DNA from: Riptortus pedestris
Taxonomy: Eukaryota > Arthropoda > Insecta > Hemiptera > Alydidae
Reading direction: 5' to 3'
Assembly (NCBI GenBank): GCA_019009955.1
Contig: CM032228.1
Location: 99,817,001 to 99,881,000 of the forward strand
Length of the DNA: 64,000 nucleotides
The first letter of the stretch is position 1, and each line of letters starts with the position of its first letter. Positions 10,599 to 21,633 of this stretch are shown piece by piece. The notes under the pieces are model-generated. The model did no database searches and was not told the origin of the DNA. It saw only the letters and a list, made by a program, of their open reading frames with translations. Both the position numbers and the translations under genes were made by a program.

Positions 10599-12443
10599 AT
10601 TTTAAACATACTATATTGAAAATAAATAAACAGCTGTGCTACTAATAATATAAGTTTTCTAAAATATTATTATAACCATACTTTTACAAACACAATCACA
10701 CACATTCGTGGGAATCGATAGTAGGTTTATATCCTATTTGTCCATTCTTAAAATGTAGCTGCTCTCCGATTTGGAATCAGACAAAGCCGTAAAGTGTATT
10801 TCTTGAAAAATATAATATTCTATTAAGGTCTACTTTGACATTCTTTAGATATTGAGGTATCCCATAGGATATGGAATCAAGCAGTTGTATTTTTGAAGTC
10901 CAAGAGTCATAGAGAAAAGACGAAAGTTGTTTTAAAATATAATAAAAAGTAACTGAACATTGCGCAAAAATGTTTTTGCTACTGCAAAAGTGAACGAGGA
11001 TGAAAAAGGGATACCTATTTATTGTATAAAGGAATTGAATTCCTGATTTATTTCTGCTTGGCGATGAAATAAATCTGTCTATTATATTTGCTTGTATGTA
11101 TAGGTCCTTTAGTTTTAAGCTAAAAGTGATCCGTTCCACTCCCTTCGACTTCCATCCATCTTCTTTGTTTGCACTATATGTTAGTACCTCAAGCCTTGCC
11201 TTCATGCTAGCTGTTCGCAGAAGATTGAAGTCCGCGAAGAGTAAAGCAGGCGCGCGACTTCCATTACGTCATCTAGCGTGCACTCATCCTTGCCCTGGAC
11301 TGGGGACCTCGCTGCCAGCGTATCCAGCCACGAGGGGGACCGACAGGAAAGGGCAAGAAGACGGGGTCAAGATGGGAGCCTGGTCCAGCAGAAAAGAGCT
11401 CTCTATTATCATCGAGGTGAAAAAAACCCTAAAATGCAAGATTAGGCGTAAAAGGGCCCGTCGGGCGATGAAGCGGAGAAGAAACAAGGACAATAAATAA
11501 AGTGAGTACTCACATTTATATCAAAATTCGTCATACATCGAAGCCAACTGGCATAAACCCAATAATGGGCATCACCACAGCAACCAGCTCCACCACCAGT
11601 TCCAACCAACCCACAGCAGTTCACCAATTGGAACATTATTAGATTTTAAAAGATCAACTATTTCATTTTATTATTTGTTCTCATTATTATTGATATCACT
11701 TCATTATATTTTATTATATCCATCCATGCTTTATAATTTACACCACCCTCCCTTTTACCATACAGTCCACTCTCTCAAATTCAAAAAATGGGGCGAAGGG
11801 GCATCTCCCTATACATCTTTTTATGGGAAGCCTATTCGATCCCCAAACACTAGCCTTATTTTTCTCATTAGATGACAAATAAAGAAAAGAACAAAACAGT
11901 AAATTTAATTCTCAAACTAGTAATTTATATTATTATTATTGACTACTGTGCTTATATTTTATGGCCGTTTTCATATTACTTTACTGAGTCCCGTTAGTAC
12001 CAAGTTTAGGTCATTCTACTTTGGTATTATAGCAGATTGCTGGAACACGATTTTATCAAATTTCTTTCTATTAATTCTAAAGTGATGCGATAGTCTCGAA
12101 AGGAAGCTAAGCGAAATGCTTGTTACTATTCCTACTATAGACATTTTATGTTTTAAGTGTAAAATAATAATATGTCTTTGAAAACAAATTTGTCAAAAAT
12201 ATATTAGTTATTCAGTCCCTACGTTAATCCATTCTTAATATTTCTATGGAAAACCATTACTGTTTCATTTAATTTACAAACAACTGCTATTCTAAATATA
12301 AATGAATCAAATTGCCACTTTTTACTTCATAGGTATAACTCAATGCCTTTAAGCTAAATTTACATATACATTTGTGTCAAATGTTGAAAGTCACAGGATA
12401 GTTATGAGCACACGGCTAAGATGTATATAACTCGGCTAGATGT
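10599..12443. other. Flanks of the 11-kb open frame
   Basis: The 10,777-11,205 minus-strand frame (142 codons) overlaps the GC-rich frame and shows no domain I know. 11,500-11,880 has an AC-rich spacer and ends in an A-rich AAATAAAGAAAAGAACAAAA. 11,880-12,430 is plain AT-rich DNA. Confidence 0.35.
11096..11500 (+). CDS. Unidentified 134-codon open frame in GC-rich DNA
   Basis: A long open frame in a segment clearly richer in GC than its surroundings. Its end is strongly basic (KCKIRRKRARRAMKRRRNKD). It has no hit I recognise. The layout resembles a LINE: a basic ORF1 end, an AC-rich spacer, then at about 11,610-11,680 a broken frame TNWNIIRF…KINYFILLFVLI, loosely like the start of an endonuclease domain. 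A CRE-like TTACGTCA lies at 11,265. It could be a LINE relic or a lost gene exon. The start used here is not supported by context. Confidence 0.3.
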   Translation: MYRSFSFKLKVIRSTPFDFHPSSLFALYVSTSSLAFMLAVRRRLKSAKSKAGARLPLRHLACTHPCPGLGTSLPAYPATRGTDRKGQEDGVKMGAWSSRKELSIIIEVKKTLKCKIRRKRARRAMKRRRNKDNK

Positions 12444-12667
12444 TTGTTTATTATTATTGACGTCCAATTTATGCTACTAGGCTAATCGGGACGGGGTATC
12501 TACAGGTTACCACTCTTTTCTAGCCAGGGTGGGCCTAAGGAGTTTATTTAATGAGTCCGTCACTAAATAAATTTCTACTGCCCAGGGCGGGAATCGAACC
12601 GTCCACTCTAGGTTTACCACGCGAGATTAAGACCAACGCCCTAACTCGCACGGCCAACCCGAGCCCT
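12444..12667 (-). repeat. SINE family A with perfect target duplication
   Basis: Full copy with intact tRNA-like head (B box GGTTCGATTCCCGCC on the minus strand) and all body blocks. The 13-bp duplication CTCGGCTAGATGT is perfect on both sides (12,431-12,443 and 12,668-12,680). This defines the ends and shows a fairly recent, LINE-style insertion. Confidence 0.92.
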
Positions 12668-12710
12668 CTCGGCTAGATGTATATACATACAAACACATGT
12701 AAACAATCAA

Positions 12711-12714
<4 letters not shown>

Positions 12715-12749
<35 letters not shown>

Positions 12750-12759
12750 TATATATATG

Positions 12760-12793
<34 letters not shown>

Positions 12794-12794
12794 G
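12715..12794. repeat. AT microsatellite
   Basis: Interrupted (AT)n, directly after the SINE target duplication. Confidence 0.9.
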
Positions 12795-15700
12795 CATATT
12801 ATCTGTTAATATTTGTGATACATCCACATGTAATCTAAAGATTACTACAACAAAGTGCCTAAATTGAACGTTGTGTCATGCTTATTTATAGTTGTTTTAA
12901 GTTGGAACGTCTCCTTTTACTGGTAATTATATAAAACATTTATGAGACAATAACGAGGGGAAAGGTTGCTCTTCACAAATCCAGACTAAGAGGGCATTCC
13001 AGGGACAGTAAATGGCCTGAGTTAGTGAGAGTATATCCAGAGCTGTTTGCGGTGCCTGGAGTCCATGGTTCACTAATCCTTTAGCTCGGGGGATTTGTGT
13101 ACAGGCTATGAAAAGGCCTTTACACTCTTCAAACACTCTGCTTTGAGTGGGCCAGACGTAATGGATACTGTCGTTTTCTTTTCACGTCAGTGATGGAACA
13201 TATCTTCCATGGTACACCACATAGCATGCTTGTATAAAAATGCAAGTTTGGTGATAGCCATGCCCTTGCAATTTATTATTCTCTATAATCATATCTATCT
13301 CTAAATCTAAGCGATAAGCTAAGAATAATTCGAAGTTGATAAGGAAGTAAAATAATTCAAGGTGCAAGTATAATCCAACCCGATACTTCCGACGGATTAA
13401 TCTATCCTTTTAAATTACCGATTGAGCATTAGGAATTTATTTAATGGGAAACTCATTAAAGAAAATCCTAGTCCCACCTTGGCTAGAATAGGATGGTAAC
13501 CTGTAAATAACCCGCCCTATTTAGCAGTGTAATAGTGTACTTTAATAAATAACAATAATCTCTCCTCTACGGCTGTCTTATAAAGCTTCCTGTATAAGGG
13601 CACATTTGTATGATTTCAATATATTACTAACTCTTTTATAATAACTATATCCCGTGGTAAGAGTAGTAGTATGAGGCATTCTTATCTTTCAGCCACATTC
13701 TTACTTGGGTGTCTCTGGCTTTTCGTTGTTTAAGCTCACATTTCCTCCTATTCATATATTTTCTGTTTGTTTCTATTTTTTATTAGAAAATAAGCAATAA
13801 CTTACTGATTTATGTTGTTTATTCATTTTTGCTTTGGTTTTACAGTAATTCTAATGCATGAAAATTGTAAGTTATCATATTGCTAAGTAAAGGATGGCTA
13901 AGCAATTTTTTTTTATAAATACCTTGGGAATATAGAAAACAACCTTGCAATATGTAGAATAATGATTGAGATATTTTAATAATAAATTGTTTATTATAAA
14001 TAACCACCTACATAGGATATTCAGGTAGGTAGGAATAGTGGTATAGGAACAACAATTTTATGTTTTATAATATTATTTTACAGACTAAAAATAGAGTGAA
14101 ATTATTAATTATTTTCATAAAGTTTGAACAAACATTTTGTAATATAATAGTATATTAGTAATATAATAAAAAAATAAGTTCAAGGTTATAATTGATCGAA
14201 TACAGAAAAAATATTCGGTTCAAAATTTGCAAGAAAAAAAATATAATTTATCAATTAGGAAATAGAAAAAATGAACTTTTTTTATATTACAGAACAAAAA
14301 TCAAACTTCTTCTTCCTCGTATAAAGCATTTCCCTGACAATTATTGCACGTTACTTGATGGATACTGTGATTTCGGATTTCGGAATGTGTAACACTAAAG
14401 GGCGCGCCGCGGTGTTTGGGCCACAGTTCAGTGAACTCACGCAAATAAGGCAGAATAGCTACTGTGGTAAGGGGAATCTCCATTATTCCCCGGGGACATG
14501 ACCGACTCAACATGTCAAAAACATGTTGATATACAAATACCTGGAACCCCCAGCCCGCTGAAGTCATTTCTATTCCTAGTATTTTGACAGATGTTCAGAT
14601 TGCGGTTCAAATACCGCAGCGCGCCCGCCGGAGAGTTAATAACGTAAATATTCTTGTGCAAGTGTCTGCCTTAAATGTACATGATTATCCATTTCTAGTC
14701 CCCATACACAATAGGTATAATATTATTATAGAATAGAGAAACTTCATCTATAGAAATGCTACTAAATCGCAGAACTAGATGCATTAAATCGAACAACTTG
14801 TTTTTTCTTTTGAAACCACTAAAGTGGCGCTTCTAGATTCGGGAAGATCATACAGAGAAAATATTAAATTAATCTTTAAACAAACCACCGTGTTATGACG
14901 TACAAAACATAGGACATTGCTCTCCTTAACTATCCATGTTAGGTAACTGACATTTCTAGTCGGACTCAAGTCCCAAGTGGTTAAGTTCCCAATGGATAAA
15001 TTATGCCTGGATTTTTTTTTGCTGGTCACCTATATTAACATCAGCCCAGATGTTCATTGATGATAATATACATATCTGCGTTATGTTGCCTTTACAAAAC
15101 GTCTCACGACTGTCTCCTATAAGCTCTGTCAATATCCTATTTTTCACCAGAACTTTATCGTACACCATCGCATCAATTCACACATTGAGTTTTGCGAGAT
15201 TTCCGTGCCGAAATCTCTTTGTTCTCTGACATGGTAGAAACTATCTTCATTTATTGCGTTTAGCAGATTATCTGCTTCAACTCACTAATATTATACCCTT
15301 AGTCACATGTGCTCCTTCACAGTGATGTAATAATAAACATGCGAACATGGAACATTATTACATTTAGGCTTCATAAAATGTAATTCATCCATAGGGGTAC
15401 ATATATACCTTTTAGGAGTGGCTCATATATCACCTATAAAATTTAGTTCTTATAAATAATATGTGTATTTGGGTTTAAGTGGCTGCGCGTGAATGGACTC
15501 TGAATGAGAAGAGATTTACTCCTCATACAGAATCAAAATCAAAGCCTATCCATTCAAGAGTACCCTGTATCCTAGTAAACTTTTATAACTAGAAACAAGA
15601 GTACAATTACATACCATATGATATTTTGTGTTTTAACATATGTAATATTAATTTATTTTCATTCTCAATATTCCACCAGTTTGAATACTATAATTTAACA

Positions 15701-15983
15701 ACTGACTAAAAAAATTAATTTGATTTGTAGAAAATTTCATATTCAGTTAGAAATTTGGAACACGTATTCCAGGATAAATTTAACCAGATCCATGGTCAGT
15801 TGTAAGAGATATTTTAACGGTAAGTTGATACATACAAAGAAGTCTTTCTATATTTTCTTATACATTTTAATTTTTCTTTACTGAATTACTAATAACTAAA
15901 TATAATACGTTTGATTATTTACTTATTAGCCTACCTTACCCTAGTAAATTATTAGCAGGCTTTTACCGAAACATTCTAAGTCA

Positions 15984-15985
<2 letters not shown>
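12795..15985. other. Spacer with a SINE fragment and a GC-rich patch
   Basis: 13,421-13,556 is a plus-orientation SINE A tail fragment (TTTATTTAATGGGAAACTC, CCACCTTGGCTAGAATAGG, TAACCTGTAAATAACCCG). 14,300-14,640 is GC-richer, with an 88-codon minus frame and a tRNA B-box-like GGTTCAAATACC at about 14,608; I cannot identify it. The rest is AT-rich with no gene. Confidence 0.5.

Positions 15986-16064
<79 letters not shown>
15986..16064. repeat. Compound (TC)n(TA)n microsatellite
   Basis: (TC)n at 15,986-16,020 followed directly by (TA)n to 16,064. It sits just before the large foldback; another TA run (16,266-16,298) follows the foldback. Confidence 0.95.
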
Positions 16065-16068
<4 letters not shown>

Positions 16069-16097
16069 TATGCTGATGTTTTCGACCAGGTTGTATT

Positions 16098-16270
16098 TAT
16101 ATGTGGTGTGTTGTTCTTTTCGGAGTTTTGGTCAATGTTGGTGAAATGAATCTTAGTTTATGCCGATATTTCGAGAAGAGAAAATAAAGATTCTCGAAAT
16201 ATTGGCATAAACTAAGATTCATTTCACCAACATTGACCAAAACTCCGAAAAGAACAACACACCACATATA
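16098..16270. repeat. Foldback with 80-bp arms
   Basis: Left arm 16,098-16,177 and right arm 16,191-16,270 are inverted copies over 80 bp with one mismatch seen (CCGATATT versus AATATTGG), separated by 13 bases (GAGAAAATAAAGA). A transcript would form one long hairpin. No open frame. The near identity of the arms means a recent origin or active correction. Confidence 0.92.
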
Positions 16271-16329
16271 TATTACATATATATATATATATATATAAGG
16301 CTATGATCTTATTGCTCTTGGTAAATCAG

Positions 16330-16460
16330 CAGTCTTACGTTTAATTCCCGCTTAAGCAATAGGAATGCATTTAGTGGCAAACTAAATAAATAAAATTCGT
16401 ATCCTACCCTTGCTAGAAAAGGATAGCAAAATGAAGAAAACCGATTTAATAAATAATTTA
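16330..16460 (+). repeat. SINE family A fragment
   Basis: Diverged copy with the GCAATAGGAATGCATTTAG, ACTAAATAAATAAAATTC and CTACCCTTGCTAGAAAAGG blocks; head and tail decayed. Confidence 0.6.
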
Positions 16461-16625
16461 AATATGCGACACTCGTAAATAAAACATAACACATCAAGAT
16501 AAATAAAAAGCCCTTGTCCTCCAAAAGTATTTTCAGGAGTAAATAGATGTAATTTCAGGAGTAAAACACATATAATCTGTCATTGTCTGGCTTGTACCTT
16601 CAGCCATATGTTTGGCACATTTTAG

Positions 16626-16883
16626 AAGGTCTGGGTAACAAATCTGAGATGGAACATCTTTAAACGTGCACAACAAATTAATAAGTTTGGACTTTTGAAA
16701 TTTGAGTGTGTACCAAAGCTAAAATGTCCGAGAAGTATTAATTACGATAATATAATTTCAAATCTCCTGGAAAAAGAATGGACGAACGCATTCCGAGATA
16801 AAAATACAGTTTTACGAAAGTATTATCTGGAAAAATGGGGAGAAAACCCACATAATATATTAAATTCCTGTGAAGAAAGTTAA
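16626..16883 (+). pseudogene. Unrecognised coding-like stretch
   Basis: An uninterrupted 85-codon stretch from just after a TAG to a TAA, with protein-like composition: RWNIFKRAQQINKFGLLKFE, then CPRSINYDNIISNLLEKEW, LRKYYLEKWGENPHNIL. There is no ATG at a sensible place and no clear splice sites. It could be the C-terminal end of a transposon protein or an exon. I do not recognise the family. Confidence 0.35.
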
Positions 16884-17254
16884 GTCAACTATTTAAATTT
16901 TCAAACGTACTTGTTAATATAAATGAAATAATATTTAGTCCTCTTTACATAAACTAGTTTAAAATATAGAAATGACCTCATTGTAGTTAAGGGCAACCAG
17001 TGAATTATATTCAAGTCTCAAAATAAGTCAAAGGTCTGCAAAGAAGTAAATTTTCTAAGAAGAATATGTTTTTATTATTTACTCTAATCTCACCACATAT
17101 TCTCTATTTATCCGTAAAAAACCGATGAGTAAAGCGGAAGGGTACGGTTTCTAAAGGCAGGAAACCGAAATCTCGTTTATTAGTAGAGTTACGAAAAAGT
17201 TTATAGAATAACTATTTTAGAACATCAATAGTTTAACACGATTGACTCTTATAA

Positions 17255-17400
17255 CATTTTACGATCCGACTCATAATAAGGGAGATATTTTGAATTTTCG
17301 AATCGTCCCTCTCCCCCCCCCACCATTCCAGTTCCGATTTCAGCCAATAACAACTATGATCTTTGACTGAAACGGTTAGATATCAAACTTGGTTTAGATG
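17255..17400 (+). repeat. Family-1 fragment
   Basis: Inner part only: ACGATCCGACTCATAATAAG, GGAGATATTTTGAATTTTCG, TTCCGATTTCAGCCAATAAC, GATCTTTGACTGAAACGG. Both ends are missing. Confidence 0.6.
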
Positions 17401-17720
17401 AAATACACTGATTCGAGTAAAAACTGGTGGAATGTGAACGAAATCCAGCATAGCAGTGACCACTACCCTGAAGTTATTAAAATTACATGGTAATTAATGG
17501 AATATATGACCTTCAGTTTCCGGAAGAGGTAGATTCTCTTCAAACCAACCTGGGTCCAGGTCAAACGTGAAATAAAGAGCTTCCTTCAATCATAAAGTAC
17601 ATTATAAAATGCAAACGGATTAAACATTTTACCTGGCCCCATTTGCCATTTACTACATTTTTTTTTCGTTCGGGACCCAATATTTGTATATGTTCTTCAT
17701 AGTTTAATGGCAAGAAAAAT

Positions 17721-18118
17721 AAAAAGTCCGCCACGCAGGGGCTGCGAAAACTAAGCAGATTTCCCGCGTGAAGCTATACAATAGAGAAATCTCTATACGA
17801 GAGCCGAACAGTTACGGCCGAACTAGTTTTGGCGGGAAACGTTCGTTATCGACCCACATTTAATAAAAATGCAAATATCTCGGTTAATATTCAAGATAGA
17901 GAATGCATGTATAGAACAATATTTATAGTAAATTTAAGTTTTTGATCCGACGTATGGTAACGGAGATATTTCGAATTTTCAAAAAACCTCCCATCGAAAC
18001 CCCCGCCTCCCCTTGGTCCGATTTCAGCCGTTAACGAATTTGATCTTTCTTTTTACATAAAACGACTAAATATCGAGTGACGATTAAACAATAATTGCGA
18101 CCGCTAGAGCGGTAACAG

Positions 18119-18187
<69 letters not shown>

Positions 18188-18280
18188 CAGTTTTGAACGG
18201 GCCTCATTTTCGTCATCTCCTGGGTAGGATCGATGGACATTTGAAGAAAAACTTTGAAGGAATTTGAAGGAAATCTGCTA
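17721..18280 (+). repeat. Family-1 repeat, near-complete copy
   Basis: Starts AAAAAGTCCGCCACGCAGGG and CTAAGCAGATTTCCCGCGTG, then GCAAATATCTCGGTTAATAT, GATCCGACGTATGGTAACGG, ACCGCTAGAGCGGTAACAGA, an (AT)n run (18,123-18,190), CATCTCCTGGGTAGGATCGA, and ends GGAAATCTGCTAAAA. The CTCAATAGCTGATTTCCC half of the end palindrome is missing. Confidence 0.85.
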
Positions 18281-18927
18281 AAACCGTTTTTGCCTCGAAA
18301 ATTGTATTGATTGTTTCGTGGCCTAAATAACACCTCTTCAGGGGCACAGATAGATACTTACATTTCTGGAGTACTCGTTCGTTGCGACTGTCCCTCACTG
18401 GGGAGGTTGTTGATACTGAGTTTCCCGAAATAGGTTACGCCAGCTGACTACAGATCGATTATTTACACGTCCTCTCAAGTTCTATCTAAACAATGAGCTC
18501 ATGGCGGTAAAGCTATTGCTCAATTGATTTGGCCCGAGTTTCAGCATTTTGTATCAAATTATTTTGACTGCTGTTCCCTCAAAAAATAGTTTTCTTGTGA
18601 TCTTCTTCCTTGATATTTGCTAACATAACTTTAACAGCACTATTATAGTCGTATAGTTATGAATTTTAATCTTGGCTCCCACTTTATGGGTCACTTGCAT
18701 GTCAAGCAAAGTGAGGTGATTTCTGAGTATAAATCACTTAAATCAATATAAATGGCTATTTATTCATACCTTGGGTTATGAATAAATAATTCACTACTCC
18801 ACTAGTTGAGACCTCATTCAGTAGTAACCATTCTCATCTTTGCGCAGTAAGAAAAGTGTGTTCATTATTATATTTAAGTCATCCCTTTAAATTGGGCAAA
18901 ACACTTAAGAACAAAATTTTCCAAGCC

Positions 18928-19279
18928 TTTAGAGGAATCGGCTATTAAGGTTTGTTTATTATTATTTACGTCCACTTTATGCTACAGTGGCTAATCGGGA
19001 CGGGTTATCTACGGGTTACCACCCTTTTCTAGCCAGGGTGGGCCTAAGGAGTTCATTTAATGAGTCCGTCACTAAATAAATTTCTACTGCACAGGGCGGG
19101 AATCGAACCCGCCACTCTAGGTCTACCACACGAGATTAAGACCAACGCCTTAACTCGCACAGCCAACCCGAGCCCCTCAGCTTTGAGGTTATACCTTTGA
19201 ATATATTTTCGAAATTTTTCTTCAAATGTCTATCTATCTAAGAGAAAACGAAAGTGAGGTCCATTAAAAATGATGAGTG

Positions 19280-19325
<46 letters not shown>

Positions 19326-19600
19326 TTTATTTGTCTGAGTGGTCGCAATAAATATCGTTAAATACGTATTTTCTGTACCTTGAATGTTAACCGAGATTTT
19401 TACATTTTGTAGTTTTCAGCCCCCAGTAAACCCCCTCCCCTTTTAATCATCACAGTTTCATAACAAGCGAATATATTAGGTAATCTCATATTCCAAGCTT
19501 AAACACACAATACTTTTTTCAACAGATCTTTACTAGATGAGGACCTTGCAAATACGTTGTGGTGACATCGTCAATTAAGATATTATAGACCACCCACTTC
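18928..19600 (-). repeat. Family-1 repeat with a SINE nested in it
   Basis: 18,928-18,951 is a decayed palindrome end (AGCCTTTAGAGGAATCGGC). After the SINE the copy resumes with CAGCTTTGAGGTTATACC, TTCTTCAAATGTCTATCTAT, (AT)n at 19,285-19,322, TATTTGTCTGAGTGGTCGCA, then GTTAACCGAGATTTTTACAT. The far end is lost. Confidence 0.7.
18952..19176 (-). repeat. SINE family A, full copy
   Basis: Intact tRNA-like head on the minus strand (B box GGTTCGATTCCCGCC) and body. It landed in the family-1 copy; the flanks TCGGCTATTAAGGTT and TCAGCTTTGAGGTTA look like a diverged target duplication of the same 15-bp site. Confidence 0.88.
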
Positions 19601-19747
19601 TATTCATCGGATTATTACTTGGAAATTGAGGATGTATGTGATGTGACGAGGGAATCGAACCAGCAACCCAAAGTTAAAAAACTTAGTTCATTAAGACTAA
19701 CTTCCCAATAAACAAGGCTAACATGACCCACAAGTGTTTTTTGGGGG

Positions 19748-19962
19748 GCTCAGGTTAGCCATGCGAGTTAAAGCGTTGACCTTTATCTCACATGGTAAAC
19801 CTAGAGTGGCGAGTTCGATTCTCGCCTAGGCAAAGGAAATTATTTAGTGACGAAATTCATTAAATAACGTCCTAAAATCCCACCCTGGCTAGAAAAAGGT
19901 GGTAACCTGTAGATAACCCGTCCCGATTAGCGTAAGTTGCAAAAAGAGGACGTTAATAAATA

Positions 19963-19967
<5 letters not shown>
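19748..19967 (+). repeat. SINE family A, variant subfamily, full copy
   Basis: Head GCTCAGGTTAGCCATGCGAG, B box GAGTTCGATTCTCGCC, body CCACCCTGGCTAGAAAAAGG and tail GTTAATAAATAAATAAT running into (AT)n (19,968-20,004). It shares subfamily changes with the copy at 10.4 kb. Confidence 0.88.
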
Positions 19968-20007
<40 letters not shown>

Positions 20008-20169
20008 ACAACTACATATTTTTTTGAGAGCTCAGGATAACCCAGTGAATTAATAACACTTTATAACCCTTCATCGACTTAATATTAGTCGATCGTCCGT
20101 TTCTCCCTTGGGCAATAGGAATTCATTTAGTGAAGAACTCATTAAATAAAATTCTTAGTCCTACCCTGG

Positions 20170-20389
20170 CACTCTGGCCTTGAATAGAATTTTCTCCATT
20201 AATGCCTACTGGTGTGACTGGAAGTTTTCTCATGACGCCTTTATTGATGGATGATCTGATGCAGAAGGCAATGGGAAACCATTGCATGTCTTTGTGGCCC
20301 TCTTACTTCCTTGTTTGGTCCCGTGAAAGTCTTCAAGCTCACTTACCAAGTGCCAATTACCAGGTGTGGCCTGTATATACTACATACAC
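20170..20389. mobile_element. Second SINE-like unit nested in SINE A
   Basis: A 220-bp insert bounded by the perfect 7-bp duplication ACCCTGG (20,163-20,169 and 20,390-20,396). It includes GCAGAAGGCAATGGGAAACC, a phrase like ones seen in repeat families of other arthropods, and CTCTTACTTCC. It looks like a different short retroposon; no other copy is seen in the window. An open frame crosses it but is probably chance. Confidence 0.65.
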
Positions 20390-20439
20390 ACCCTGGTCAG
20401 AAAATGGTGGTAACCTGTTGACATTCTGTTATAATTATA

Positions 20440-21345
20440 GGGGAGAGTAGGGTAGTCAGGAGCAAAGCGGGTACATCCTCTTAGCTGTTGTGTGTACGTC
20501 AGTGGGGCTGATAACGGAGGAACTACAATCCACCTTTGAAGAAGAAGCAGCGGCCATTACGCCAAATCATTAGTCGTGCTTGTTTTGTGTCAGTGAGAAT
20601 AATTCAATTTTCGTGGAGCCTGCTTATGATTTTGGTGGAAAAGGTTTTTGATTGTACTGCGTTCCTATTCCAATTAGAATACAGGCATGTAGCTCCCTTA
20701 GTACAAGTTTTAATTGCCTTTATTTTAGCACTGAGTCATTGTCTTTAGCGTTTGGTATGACCGAATGTCGCAATGTTTTATTTAAACTTTCGCGCGGGGT
20801 AAAACCGGGTAGCAGCTATGCCGCGATTCTCGAAACATGAAAAGTATAATTTTACCTAATTTTGTTTAATTATTTCACTGTATAAGCATGTATAATGACA
20901 AACAATATGATAAATCTTACAACTATGAATTTCATTTTTGAAATATATAATTGTTTTGAAATAGCTAAAAAGATTGATGTTATTTGTTTATATTTTTACT
21001 TTATTTTTTTTGTATTGTTCCCATAAGGGAGGTTTGTTTTAATGCATCAAACAACATTTTTTGTTAACAAAAAAAACATTATTTTAATTAAATATCTTTA
21101 CATTTGTATTTTTCCTTAAGAAAAACATGTGTACCCGGTTTTACCCTACTAGTGTGGTAAAACCGGGCTAAAATCCTTTTTTATAAAATGTAGGGTAAAA
21201 CTTCTTTAAAAAATTAGATTTTGTTTTTGAAACTGTAGTTACGTAAGTAGACTTTATTTCAACAAAACATTACTTATTTGTGGTAAAAGTTGTGGTTTCT
21301 GGAAGCCTTCAAACCTTAGCTACCCGGATTTACCCCAGTTTCCCC
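20440..21345. mobile_element. TA-flanked inverted-repeat DNA element
   Basis: A 906-bp element with imperfect terminal inverted repeats (GGGGAGAGTAGGGTA at the left; GGGGAAACTGGGGTA reading inward from the right) and TA on both sides, the target of Tc1/mariner-like elements. It carries repeated GGGTAAAACCGGGTA-type motifs (20,802; 21,134; 21,156; 21,195; about 21,320), possibly transposase binding sites, and a perfect 12-bp-arm hairpin CCCGGTTTTACC…GGTAAAACCGGG (21,134-21,167). It has no transposase gene, so it is non-autonomous. Confidence 0.8.
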
Positions 21346-21401
21346 TACTTAGTAGAACAAAGTGGACTTATTATTTATATATTAAATATAAATAGTTTTA
21401 G

Positions 21402-21633
21402 GTTTGGTGTGTTCCATAATTCAAATATGCCTGGTGCTACAACTTGTATATTCAGTGCACTCAAAGGAAGAGAAGAAAGCTGATCTTGGAGAGATTGACC
21501 TTTTAGAAGGGGTGCCTTCTATGAACCAAACTATTGACGAAGGGGAAACCCTAGAAGAAGAATGGGTCCAAGGAGTAATACTCGATCTGGCATACTACTT
21601 ACGCTCACATAAATTTAACGAGTACGACAGAAG
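21402..21633 (+). CDS. Exon 1 (first recognised) of a secreted-protein gene
   Basis: This is the first recognised exon of a five-exon gene. It encodes an acidic, soluble-looking stretch (…DLGEIDLLEGVPSMNQTID…, then …VILDLAYYLRSHKFNEYDR) with one N-glycosylation sequon (NQT). The donor is AGAAG|gtgaga, and the exon ends with two bases of a codon (AG), completed by the first base of the next exon to give Arg. Two acceptors are possible. The one at 21400-21401 (gttttag) keeps a hydrophobic in-frame stretch, VCSIIQICLVLQLVYSVHS, that would make a good signal-peptide core just before KEEKK. The one at 21454-21455 (tgtatattcag) has the more usual pyrimidine context and drops that stretch. There is no in-frame ATG, so the start codon lies in an earlier exon not found here. 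A SINE tail ends only about 25 bases upstream. The exon is fairly sure; its start is not. Confidence 0.6.

Larger units (their letters stand above)
20025..21376 (+). repeat. SINE family A split by two later insertions
   Basis: Three pieces of one SINE: 20,025-20,169 (GGGCAATAGGAATTCATTTA, TAAAATTCTTAGTCCTACCC), 20,390-20,439 (CCTGGTCAGAAAATGGTGGT, AACCTG) and 21,346-21,376 (TACTTAGTAGAACAAAGTGG, ACTTATTATTTA). Set together they follow the consensus order of the family, which proves the two intervening segments are insertions. The last piece ends about 25 bases before exon 1. Confidence 0.8.

Noticed and set aside
10500..10600. Possible tRNA genes from strong B-box matches (also in other SINE copies)
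   Set aside because: Each match lies in a SINE A copy; no full cloverleaf with an acceptor stem was found.
20202..20450. 82-codon frame in the nested SINE-like unit
   Set aside because: It crosses an insertion boundary and a target duplication, so it cannot be an old gene.
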